A DNA stretch of 14,934 nt from CAZTVF01 sp964616985 (GTDB lineage Bacteria; Planctomycetota; Phycisphaerae; SM23-33): positions 1-14,934 of the forward strand of contig CAZTVF010000126.1 in the NCBI GenBank assembly GCA_964616985.1. The letters are read 5' to 3'. The stretch's first letter is position 1; the number at the start of each line of letters is the position of its first letter. The translations under genes were made by a program, and so were the position numbers. Below the pieces are notes generated by a model that made no database searches, was not told where the DNA came from, and saw only the letters and a program-made list of their open reading frames with translations. Shown piece by piece: positions 7,089 to 14,007 of the stretch.

Positions 7089-7837
7089 CTGGCACCATCC
7101 CGATCCCGCCGATCAGCTTCTTCCGCCTCCAAGAACCGTTTGATGGAACGCTGGAAGTTGTCGGGCATCAATTCTGCCCCGACGAAGCTGCGTCCCTCCA
7201 ACAGAGCGGCGACCATCGTGGTGCCGGTCCCGCTGTAAGGATCGCAGACGATGCCGCCCGGTGGACACCAGAGCCGCACGATCCGTTGGGCAAGCTCCAA
7301 GGGGAACGGAACTCTGCCGCCGCTGCTCGGAACCATGTCAATCTGCCAGACGGAGCTACAGCCACCGTTGTGGAACGACGGCCTTCCGCCCGGCCTGCGG
7401 AACACGTAAAGGTCTTCGTGATGCGGACGAACGAACGACGGCTCAAGGTTCATCGTCGAACGACGGTCCCAGATGACATGATCGTACAGGGTCAGCACGT
7501 CAGGCGGCGGGAACCACAACCACGGGCAGAGCAGGCACCGCTTTCGGTGCCGATCCTTGTGGTTGTAGACCAAGAAGGCGTTGTCCGTCATGTGGCCCGG
7601 ACACCAGCAGGCAGGCAATTCCTGCTGCTGAGCCTGATACACGTCTTCGGGCAGGCAGTCAGGGTAGGCCGTCACCCCACGGAACTTGATCTGGCCCTTC
7701 TTGCCTCGCTTGGGGCCAATGTTGTAGGGCGGCGAAAAGAAGAGCAAATGCCACAGTTCTGGTGGAAGAACCGTGCGGTAATCTCCGCAGAACAACCGAT
7801 ACGTCAGACCATTTCTTTCATATTTGAACCCGTCCAT
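7085..7837 (-). CDS. Orphan DNA methyltransferase (N4-cytosine/N6-adenine class, SPPY motif)
   Basis: 250 residues. Motif IV, FFSPPYNIG (SPPY at 35-38), precedes the SAM-binding motif DPYSGTGTT at 199-207. That order, with PFPLELAQRIVRLWCPPG just before the SAM loop, is the D12/N4-type (beta-like) methyltransferase layout. SPPY is more common in N4-cytosine enzymes, but N6-adenine cannot be excluded. The length is short but full for phage and mobile-element enzymes. It transfers a methyl group from SAM to DNA. No restriction endonuclease is adjacent, so it looks solitary: phage anti-restriction or regulatory. The SD is weak (GAAAGG upstream of ATG 7837). It heads a three-gene - strand set joined by ATGA overlaps and is oriented against the operons on either side, a sign of acquisition by transfer. 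Confidence 0.85.
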   Translation of the reverse strand: MDGFKYERNGLTYRLFCGDYRTVLPPELWHLLFFSPPYNIGPKRGKKGQIKFRGVTAYPDCLPEDVYQAQQQELPACWCPGHMTDNAFLVYNHKDRHRKRCLLCPWLWFPPPDVLTLYDHVIWDRRSTMNLEPSFVRPHHEDLYVFRRPGGRPSFHNGGCSSVWQIDMVPSSGGRVPFPLELAQRIVRLWCPPGGIVCDPYSGTGTTMVAALLEGRSFVGAELMPDNFQRSIKRFLEAEEADRRDRDGAR

Positions 7838-8199
7838 AGCGAGCCTTTCGCCCGACGATGGACAGGTTTTCGGGGGCTACGTGGCACTCTGCTTTCCATG
7901 TTCGGAACCTCAACAGACCCGTGAAGACAAAATGGCGGGAAGGAGCAGACGAAGCTGCTCGGCATTCTTCACGGATCGGACTACTCGTATCATCTTGTCG
8001 TTCTCGCTCGACAAGCCTCTTGCCACGATCAAGGCCGTGGACCTGCCAGCGGTCTTGCTGGCCCAGCAGTGTATCCGTCAGTAGTTGCAGCCGTTCGGAC
8101 ACTTCCAGTACCCACGGTGATTGCGACGGCCTGCCTACGCGCCGATGGACATGGCGCCGTTCGGCGCATCGCACGCGCGGGTCAACTACCGCATCCTGC
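7838..8199. other. Gene-poor stretch with degenerate coding traces
   Basis: No convincing gene. Several short frames exist on both strands, but none has a good start, an SD or a recognisable motif. A TTCGGGGG-containing sequence at 7869-7876 may be an insertion-sequence end. A + strand peptide at about 8133-8199 (AYAPMDMAPFGASHARVNYR) has coding-like composition. It lies in a different frame from the remnant that follows, so it may be part of the same decayed gene. Confidence 0.4.
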
Positions 8200-8502
8200 G
8201 GTGGGGTGGCTTACGATTGGGGGCGTGCGACGCCCAGTGATCTTCACACCAACGGACTGGGCACGCCCCACGCCCATCCGTTGAATCAGCGATTGGCCAG
8301 TCCACCGGAAACGCTAGTCAAAGCGTTCCGACTAGAGACGCTCGATGAAGCTGGAGAATGGTGGACGCCGTTCGAAACAGAACAGAACTACCAACGCATC
8401 GTGCGCATTGCTCTGGATGTTACCGCCACTGCCATACGGCTCACGCCTCTCTCCACATGGGGAGCCACGCTGGCTCATGTGCAAGCGTGGGAGATCACGT
8501 GA
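8200..8502 (+). pseudogene. 3' remnant of a catabolic gene, resembling the FAD-dependent oxidoreductase C-terminus
   Basis: About 100 codons end at TGA 8500-8502. The last 60 residues read LVKAFRLETLDEAGEWWTPF, then ENYQRIVRI-like and TATAIRLTPLSTWG...HVQAWEI. This compact beta-rich tail resembles the C-terminal accessory domain of large FAD-dependent oxidoreductases found in PVC-bacterial sugar clusters. That identification is from memory of the family and is tentative; other carbohydrate enzymes carry similar tails. No start codon or SD fits, and coding character fades upstream, so it is a fragment. It has the same strand as the left operon and may be the far end of the gene begun at 6172. 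Confidence 0.45.
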
Positions 8503-8539
8503 TATCATCAGTGCGGTTCGGAGCTGCCGATTGGCACCC

Positions 8540-9406
8540 CTACGAAATCGCACCCGTTGCGCCACGGCTGGCAACGTCACGAAATCGCCCTGGAGCGAGT
8601 CCTGCGTGCTGGGCAAACCGTCGGGTGAAATGGTAGACGTCGGCAAAGCCGAGAATGCTGGCGATTTCCTTGATCGGGCGGTTGGAGGAGCGGAGGATCC
8701 GCCCGGCCTCCTGAATGCGGCGGCGCATCAGATATCCCGCAGGCGACTGGCCGGTCATCGCTTTGAACTTCTTGCGGAATCGATCATGCGACAGGGCCAA
8801 TGCGGAGGCCAGCTCGGCCCAGTCCACCGGTCGGTCGAGTGGCAGGGCATCCAGAACACGCTTGGCTTCCGTGGCCCACGCCTGCGTCGCGCCCTTGGGC
8901 GACAGGCCATGAGCGATGGCATCGGCCAGGAGTTGCTGCAGGCCGCACAGCCGGCGAAGAGCATCTCCCGGGGCGTCGGCGGATTCACCGGCCACGGCTG
9001 ACTCCAGTCGGTTCTGCCAGTACGGCACAGGCTCCAGGTGGTGCACAGGGCAATCTGGGCTGATCAGGCCATGATCTCGCCAAAGATCAAACGCCTTGCC
9101 GTTGAACTGCACATACACCTCGCTCCACGCCTCACGCGGGTCCACCCAGTAGCGGTAGCCGTGCCGTGGGAACATGATCATCAAATCCCCAGGTCCCAGC
9201 GGCTGCTTCCTGCCCAAACAGTCTTCGTAGCGACCCCGGCCAGCCAAGACAAAAACGATGCTGTATATGCCCCAGTGCCGCATCGGCATTGGAGGTAGAT
9301 CGATGGCTTCCATGTGATGACCCGCCAGAAGAATCTGGCCGATCGAGGATCTGCGCGGCGAGAAGAGCAGCCGCGGCGATGGGCGTCGGTTCCCAGTGGG
9401 CTTCAT
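8540..9406 (-). CDS. AraC-family transcriptional regulator
   Basis: 288 residues from ATG 9406. An earlier in-frame ATG at 9475 adds 23 residues with non-coding-like codon use and no SD, so 9406 is preferred, though not certain. The N-terminal half is a cupin-like sensor: HWGIYSIVFVLAGRGRYEDCLG and LGPGDLMIMFPRHGYRYWVDP. The C-terminal 100 residues are a double helix-turn-helix: WAELASALALSHDRFRKKFKAMTGQSPAGYLM, then IKEIASILGFADVYHFTRRFAQHAGLAPGRFR. Such proteins activate sugar-use operons on binding a sugar. It diverges from the operon starting at 9557 and faces the eroded left operon, so the 9557 operon is the likeliest target. The ligand is unknown. Confidence 0.92.
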   Translation of the reverse strand: MKPTGNRRPSPRLLFSPRRSSIGQILLAGHHMEAIDLPPMPMRHWGIYSIVFVLAGRGRYEDCLGRKQPLGPGDLMIMFPRHGYRYWVDPREAWSEVYVQFNGKAFDLWRDHGLISPDCPVHHLEPVPYWQNRLESAVAGESADAPGDALRRLCGLQQLLADAIAHGLSPKGATQAWATEAKRVLDALPLDRPVDWAELASALALSHDRFRKKFKAMTGQSPAGYLMRRRIQEAGRILRSSNRPIKEIASILGFADVYHFTRRFAQHAGLAPGRFRDVASRGATGAIS

Positions 9407-9556
9407 ATGCCCAGAATGTACAAAGAAATACCCCACGCGTCCATTGCTGTGCCTGTTAGAGAGGATAGCATGCACCCAACGAGAGCAAATACGACCTCGA
9501 AACCGTTTGGCGCCTGTGCTTGGCGGCTTGGCGAGAGTTCTTGTGGAGACAACACC
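9407..9556. promoter_or_regulatory. Divergent intergenic region between the AraC regulator and the second operon
   Basis: 150 bp, less GC-rich than its flanks. It should hold the promoters of both directions and AraC-type operators. A weak + strand sigma70-like pair is TTGCTG (9444-9449) and TAGCAT (9466-9471), 16 bp apart; the match is poor. The GGAG SD of the next gene is at 9545-9548. I see no clear operator repeat. Confidence 0.35.
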
Positions 9557-9967
9557 ATGTGGCAGCTCTACGGTGTGGCGGCGATGGTCCTGCTGGCGGC
9601 GATGCTGGTGGTCATCAAGAAGATCAGCATCACGGGCGTCTCAGCGGGGGTGCTCCTGCTGTACGTCTTCCTGGGCGGCTTCCTGTTCAACACGGCACAT
9701 CTGGTTGCCACTCGACAATCCTTCCGGATCGGTCCTTGGGCGCTGGCGATGGTTGCGGGTGCGGCCCTCCTGAGCTTCCTGGGTAACTTGTTCTACATTA
9801 AGGCGATTGCCCTTGCGCCCAACCCCGGCTACCCGACGGCTATCGAAGGCGCCAAGGCCGTGCTGGTTCTGCTGGCGGCGTGCCTGCTGATGGGAGCGGA
9901 GTTCTCGGTGGTAAAAGCCGTCGGGGTCGCGCTTTGCGTGGCTGGCGTTGCCCTCATCGTGCTGTAA
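9557..9967 (+). CDS. Half-size DMT/EamA-type membrane transporter
   Basis: 136 residues from ATG 9557, preceded by GGAG with an 8-nt gap; the longer frame back to 9314 has non-coding composition. About five hydrophobic segments are visible: residues 3-20, 28-48, 60-83, 96-115 and 118-136. The AIALAPNPGYPTAIEGAKAVLVLLAACLLMGA stretch is typical of the EamA (DMT) fold, where full-length members have ten segments from two such halves. A single half must dimerise, as in small DMT proteins. Substrate is unknown; export or import of a small metabolite or sugar product is possible. It is the first gene after the regulator, 18 bp before the GHL6-like gene, so it is probably in the same operon. Confidence 0.8.
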   Translation: MWQLYGVAAMVLLAAMLVVIKKISITGVSAGVLLLYVFLGGFLFNTAHLVATRQSFRIGPWALAMVAGAALLSFLGNLFYIKAIALAPNPGYPTAIEGAKAVLVLLAACLLMGAEFSVVKAVGVALCVAGVALIVL

Positions 9968-9985
9968 ACAAAACCGGAGACAATC

Positions 9986-12046
9986 ATGGCTAAGACCGGC
10001 CGCAAGAACTGGCTGCAGGACTCCGCAATGAATCTGCTGGTGGACTATTACCCCGAGGTGCAGTTCCGGCCTTACGGTTCCGGTGCCACGCGTGAGAATG
10101 TCGTGCCCTTCCTCAAACAGCTCGAGCTCGGGTATCTCTGCATCTACGCCAAGGGCCATAGCGGCTACACCACCTGGCCCAGCTCGCTCAAGACCGAGCA
10201 CAATATGCTAGGCCGGGACATGTGCAGAGCCTTTCGCGAGTATACCCGCGAGGCCGGCACCCGGCTCGTGCTCTATTACAGCGGATTGCTGGATGGCATC
10301 GCCGGCGAACGCCATCCCGAGTGGCGCCAGTGGACGATCGAGGGCAAGCCATGCGACGCCGGGTTCGCCGACTTCAAGTGTTTCATCGCCTACGCGATCT
10401 GCCCACTCAGCAGCTACTGGGAGGAATGGGTCAGCGTGCAGTTACGCGAACTCATCACCCAGTATGATCCCGACGGCATCTGGGTCGACGGCGACTGGCC
10501 GGGCCCTTGCTATTGCGACCGCTGCCGCGCCCGCTTTCGCGCCGACACCGGCTGGACGGAACCGTGGAGCGACGCCATCAAGCGTCCGGACTTCCACTCG
10601 GAATACACCAAGAGTTGGAACAAGATCACGCACGGCTGGCGCACGCGGTTCCGGGACTTCGTGAAATCGCTCAAGGCCGACTGCGTCTACAGCGCCGGCA
10701 ATGTCAGTCCGCGCCGCGAATTCGCCGCGCCCTTCGACTGGCGCAGCGGAGACTTCTTTTCGCCGGGCTTCCTCCATCTGAACGACATGGCGCGCATGAT
10801 GCGATGGTATGGCACTCTCGATGTCCCTTACGACGCATATGTCTGCGACACCAGTTTCACTCACGTCCGCAAGCATGTCCGCAGCCGCTCGAAGACCGTG
10901 GATCGCATGATGCAGGAGGCGGCGTCCGTGGCGGCGACCGGCGGCCAGGTTGGATACTGGACTTACCCGCTGGGCAATGGCGCCTGGGTGCCTTCGCGCA
11001 TGGGCAAGGCCATTGCCGTACGCCGCTTCCTCAAGGAGCGCGAGGGCCTGTTTGTGCACTCGCGCAGCGCCAGGTGGAATGCGATCCTTGTCAGCGACCC
11101 GGCAACCCCGACCATGGGCGGTTCCGGCGTTGAGGGGGCGCACAAGGCCCTCGCCGCCCTGCACCGATCACCGGACATTCTCGACGAATCGGGCGTCAGC
11201 GACAGCATGCCCTATGACCTGATCGTGCTGCCGGACCAGCCGGTTCTCGACAAGGCGACCGCCGCCCGGCTGGGGACGTTCGTGCGCGTAGGCGGCAAAC
11301 TGCTCAGCGCCGGCACCAGCCTGCGCTCGCCGGCGCTGCGGGCGATGCTGGGCGTGAAACAGGTCCGCTACAACGCGTTCAAGGACGGGCACGTTCTGCT
11401 GAAGAGCTCCGACGAACCCACCGGCGTGGACAGCGCCTGGGATGGGGTGGAGACGGGGACCGGCGACGGCACCGCGCGGGAACTGTATCCGTTGTACCTA
11501 TCTTGGGACCAGATGAACTTCGAGACGCGCAACCTCACCAACAACTGGCCCATGCACGGGCAGCTCGACGAGGAGCATCCGGAGCCGGCGGGCGTCCCGG
11601 CGGCCATCACACGCCGGCTGGGCAAGGGACGCATCGTCCACCTCTGCACCGACATCTTCACCCAGTACCGGCATCTCGGCGACCCGCAGATGCTGCGCTG
11701 GCTGCGCGAAGTGGTCGAGTATATCCAGCCGGAACCGCTGGTCGGCACGAATGCGCCGTCATGGGTGGACTTGTCGCTGCGCCGCGCCGCCGATGGACGA
11801 TTGCTCGTCCACTTCGTCAATCAGAATCCCGGACGTGACTTGAGCTTGCTCAATACCGGCGATCTCTGGGTGGACGAGATTCCGGAGGTCGGCCCCTTCA
11901 CCTGCGAACTTCGCCTCGCCAAGAAGCCGCGGGCGGTGACCTGGGAACCCGGCGGTCAGAAAATCGATTGGAGCTGGCAGAAAGGGTGTCTGCAAGTCAC
12001 GCTGCCGCGCTTCCGTATCCACGGCTGCCTGGCGGTAATGGAATAA
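9986..12046 (+). CDS. GHL6-like glycoside hydrolase with beta-galactosidase-trimerisation-type domain
   Basis: 686 residues. ATG 9986 follows CCGGAGACAATC. The N-terminal TIM barrel has the sugar-binding and catalytic landmarks of the GHL6 / GH29-like group: YLCIYAKGHSGYT, TRLVLYYSG and ITQYDPDGIWVDGDW. D168 in WVDGD is the likely nucleophile by analogy with alpha-L-fucosidases. Just after it is a CYCDRCRARF cysteine cluster (C175, C177, C180) often seen in this group. From about residue 365 a Rossmann-like domain (WNAILVSDPATPT...YDLIVLPDQPVLD...VRVGGKLLSAG) matches the beta-galactosidase trimerisation fold. A beta-sandwich tail follows. No signal peptide is evident. Alpha-L-fucosidase-like activity is a reasonable guess, but the family is poorly characterised. 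Confidence 0.75.
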   Translation: MAKTGRKNWLQDSAMNLLVDYYPEVQFRPYGSGATRENVVPFLKQLELGYLCIYAKGHSGYTTWPSSLKTEHNMLGRDMCRAFREYTREAGTRLVLYYSGLLDGIAGERHPEWRQWTIEGKPCDAGFADFKCFIAYAICPLSSYWEEWVSVQLRELITQYDPDGIWVDGDWPGPCYCDRCRARFRADTGWTEPWSDAIKRPDFHSEYTKSWNKITHGWRTRFRDFVKSLKADCVYSAGNVSPRREFAAPFDWRSGDFFSPGFLHLNDMARMMRWYGTLDVPYDAYVCDTSFTHVRKHVRSRSKTVDRMMQEAASVAATGGQVGYWTYPLGNGAWVPSRMGKAIAVRRFLKEREGLFVHSRSARWNAILVSDPATPTMGGSGVEGAHKALAALHRSPDILDESGVSDSMPYDLIVLPDQPVLDKATAARLGTFVRVGGKLLSAGTSLRSPALRAMLGVKQVRYNAFKDGHVLLKSSDEPTGVDSAWDGVETGTGDGTARELYPLYLSWDQMNFETRNLTNNWPMHGQLDEEHPEPAGVPAAITRRLGKGRIVHLCTDIFTQYRHLGDPQMLRWLREVVEYIQPEPLVGTNAPSWVDLSLRRAADGRLLVHFVNQNPGRDLSLLNTGDLWVDEIPEVGPFTCELRLAKKPRAVTWEPGGQKIDWSWQKGCLQVTLPRFRIHGCLAVME

Positions 12047-12051
12047 GGATT

Positions 12052-14007
12052 ATGGACATCATCGTTGCCCCTTGGGGTTCGGACAATAACCCCGGCACGC
12101 GGGAGAAGCCTTTCGCCACTCTGACCCGGGCGCGCGCCGCCGTGCGCGAGCTGAAAGCCAAGCGGAACGGTGTGTTGCCGGAGGGCGGCGTGACCGTGTG
12201 GCTGCACGGTGGGCGCTACGAGTTGGCCGAGACCTTCGCCCTGGACGGCGCGGATTCCGGGCAGGCGGGGCGACCGGTGGTGTACCGGGCCGTGGACGGG
12301 GAAACGCCCGTCCTGAGCGGCGGGCGGATCATCCGGAACTGGAGCAAGGTCGAGGGCGACCTTGGCGGACGGCTGTCGGTGACGGGGAAGGTCTGGGCCG
12401 CAAGCGTGCCGGAAGCCCGGGACGGCGCATGGCCGTTCCGGAATCTGTGGCGGGATGGCAAGCCGCTGCAACGCGCCTCTCTCACCAGTGGGAACCAGGG
12501 GCCGAGTTTCACCTTCATCCATCGCATGCACCCGTATCCCACCAAGGAGATGAACACCGACCGCAAGCGTTATGAGGAGTGGCGCGCCAAGACCTGGAAC
12601 GAAGTGGCGGTTTCCGGCTTGCCCGCCCAGTGGCAGTCGGGTGGAGCGTGGCCGGCCGCGGTCAGCAAGGAAACCGACATGGAACTGTTTGCCCAGGTGG
12701 TCGGCGGGTGGACGACCATGCGGGTTCCGATCGCCAAGGCGGCGGGCAACATCCTGACATGCGCGACGCCCCTCGGCGTTCTGACCTGGTACTGGGGCCA
12801 GATGTCCATGATGGCGGCAAATGTGATTTCCATCGAGAACGCCTTGTGGTTCCTGGATTCGCCCGGGGAATGGTATCTGGATCGCAAGGAGGGAGTGGTC
12901 TACACCCTGCCGGCCGAGGGTGAGGACCCCAACTCTGGGGAGTTTGTGGCGCCGAAACTGGAGACGCTGGTGCGTCTGCGCGGCACGCTCGATGCGCCGG
13001 TACGGCACGTCGAGTTTCGCGGGTTGACCTTGGAACACGCCGGGTGGAGCCTCCCGGAGATCGGATACAGGCCGGGGCTGGGCGGCTTCTATGGGCATCA
13101 GATCACCCCGTTGTATTGGGATGAAGGGGGACCGGTGTGCGGGCGCGAGAAACCGGGCACCCTCCGGAAGAAGGACGAGTTTCCGGAGTATTGCATCCAG
13201 GCGGCGGTTGACCTGACGTACGCGTGGGATTGCCGACTGGAAGAGTGCCGTGTCCGCCAGACGGGGGCCTCGGGCATCGGATTGGCGGAAGGTTGCCGGA
13301 ACAACCGCGTGATCGGGTGCGAGGTGTGCGACACCGGCGCCCACGGCATTCACGTCGGCATGCCGCACGGTGAGTGCTGCGCCGAGGATTTCGACTGGCA
13401 ACGGCCGGAGGACCTGCCCGTTTCCAACGAGATCGCGAATTGTTATGTCCACCACGTCGGCCAGATGGATTGCGGTTCCTACGGCATCTTCAACAGCTAC
13501 TGCCAACAGACGCGTATCGCGCACAATCTGGTGGAACAGGTGCCCTACTGCGGCATCGCCGGCAGTTTCAGCTGGATGGTTTTCCCGACCGGCAAGGATT
13601 ACAAGGTGACGGTGGAGTACAACCGCGTGCGTTATCCCCTGCGGGTGTGTCACGATGGCGGCGCCTTGTATTTCAAGGATAGGGCCGCGAAGACCTCCGT
13701 GGTACGGGGTAACTTCCTGACGCTGGACCGGGAGGACGTGAAGGCTCGGGGCATTATCGAAGGCTGGGAGCCGCGCAACGGCCTCTATCTGGATGACGGC
13801 ACCAGCGGGCTGCATGTGGAGGACAACGTGGTGCCCGACGCGCCGATCATCATCAATGCCTACCGGGGCGTCAGGCGTGACGGGTTCAAGTGGGGCACCA
13901 ATTACGTGGACGGAAGTCGTCCCGCGGCGATTGTCGCCAAGGCCGGGCCTGAAGAACCGTATCGAAGCCGGTTTCATGCCAATGAAAATGGAGGCCATGA
14001 CCGGTGA
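12052..14007 (+). CDS. Right-handed parallel beta-helix protein (possible GH141-like glycosidase)
   Basis: 651 residues from ATG 12052, 5 bp after the upstream stop, with TAAGGAT as SD; an earlier in-frame ATG at 11968 lies inside the GHL6-like gene. The start, IIVAPWGSDNNPGTREKPFA, then LTRARAAVRELK and GGVTVWLHGGRYELAETF, is the classic opening of pectate-lyase-type beta-helix proteins in glycan clusters. The central helix rungs are seen around residues 390-440 (CRLEECRVRQTGASGIGLAEG, NNRVIGCEVCDTGAHGIHVG) and 470-600. Such proteins include GH141, GH120 and many unclassified enzymes; GH141 covers alpha-L-fucosidase and xylanase activities. Assignment to a family needs a profile search. No signal peptide is seen, which is unusual for a beta-helix enzyme. 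Its stop overlaps a GTG start (GTGA, 14004-14007). Confidence 0.8.
   Translation: MDIIVAPWGSDNNPGTREKPFATLTRARAAVRELKAKRNGVLPEGGVTVWLHGGRYELAETFALDGADSGQAGRPVVYRAVDGETPVLSGGRIIRNWSKVEGDLGGRLSVTGKVWAASVPEARDGAWPFRNLWRDGKPLQRASLTSGNQGPSFTFIHRMHPYPTKEMNTDRKRYEEWRAKTWNEVAVSGLPAQWQSGGAWPAAVSKETDMELFAQVVGGWTTMRVPIAKAAGNILTCATPLGVLTWYWGQMSMMAANVISIENALWFLDSPGEWYLDRKEGVVYTLPAEGEDPNSGEFVAPKLETLVRLRGTLDAPVRHVEFRGLTLEHAGWSLPEIGYRPGLGGFYGHQITPLYWDEGGPVCGREKPGTLRKKDEFPEYCIQAAVDLTYAWDCRLEECRVRQTGASGIGLAEGCRNNRVIGCEVCDTGAHGIHVGMPHGECCAEDFDWQRPEDLPVSNEIANCYVHHVGQMDCGSYGIFNSYCQQTRIAHNLVEQVPYCGIAGSFSWMVFPTGKDYKVTVEYNRVRYPLRVCHDGGALYFKDRAAKTSVVRGNFLTLDREDVKARGIIEGWEPRNGLYLDDGTSGLHVEDNVVPDAPIIINAYRGVRRDGFKWGTNYVDGSRPAAIVAKAGPEEPYRSRFHANENGGHDR

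Noticed and set aside
7824..8084. 86-codon + strand frame
   Set aside because: No recognisable motif and it overlaps the methyltransferase start on the other strand; only weak coding signs after 7932.
7818..8174. 118-codon - strand frame upstream of the methyltransferase
   Set aside because: Overlaps the methyltransferase start, has no SD, and its composition is unlike the neighbouring genes. A 27-codon frame at 7910-7993 in another frame is equally plausible, so neither is supported.
8503..8539. Possible terminator between the convergent 8502 and 8540 stops
   Set aside because: Only a weak GTGC...GCAC pairing with a poor stem and no T-run on either strand.
8345..9001. 218-codon + strand frame across the AraC gene
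   Set aside because: Runs opposite the helix-turn-helix region of the AraC regulator, whose motifs are clear; it is a shadow frame.
9314..9556. N-terminal extension of the DMT-type protein from an earlier ATG
   Set aside because: The extension overlaps the AraC gene, has non-coding composition and no hydrophobic segment, while ATG 9557 has a good SD and starts directly at the first membrane helix.
11956..13998. Very long - strand frame (680 codons) opposite the beta-helix gene
   Set aside because: Codons mirror the high-GC + strand gene, no domain is recognisable, and the + strand protein has clear beta-helix motifs. It is an antisense shadow of biased codon use.
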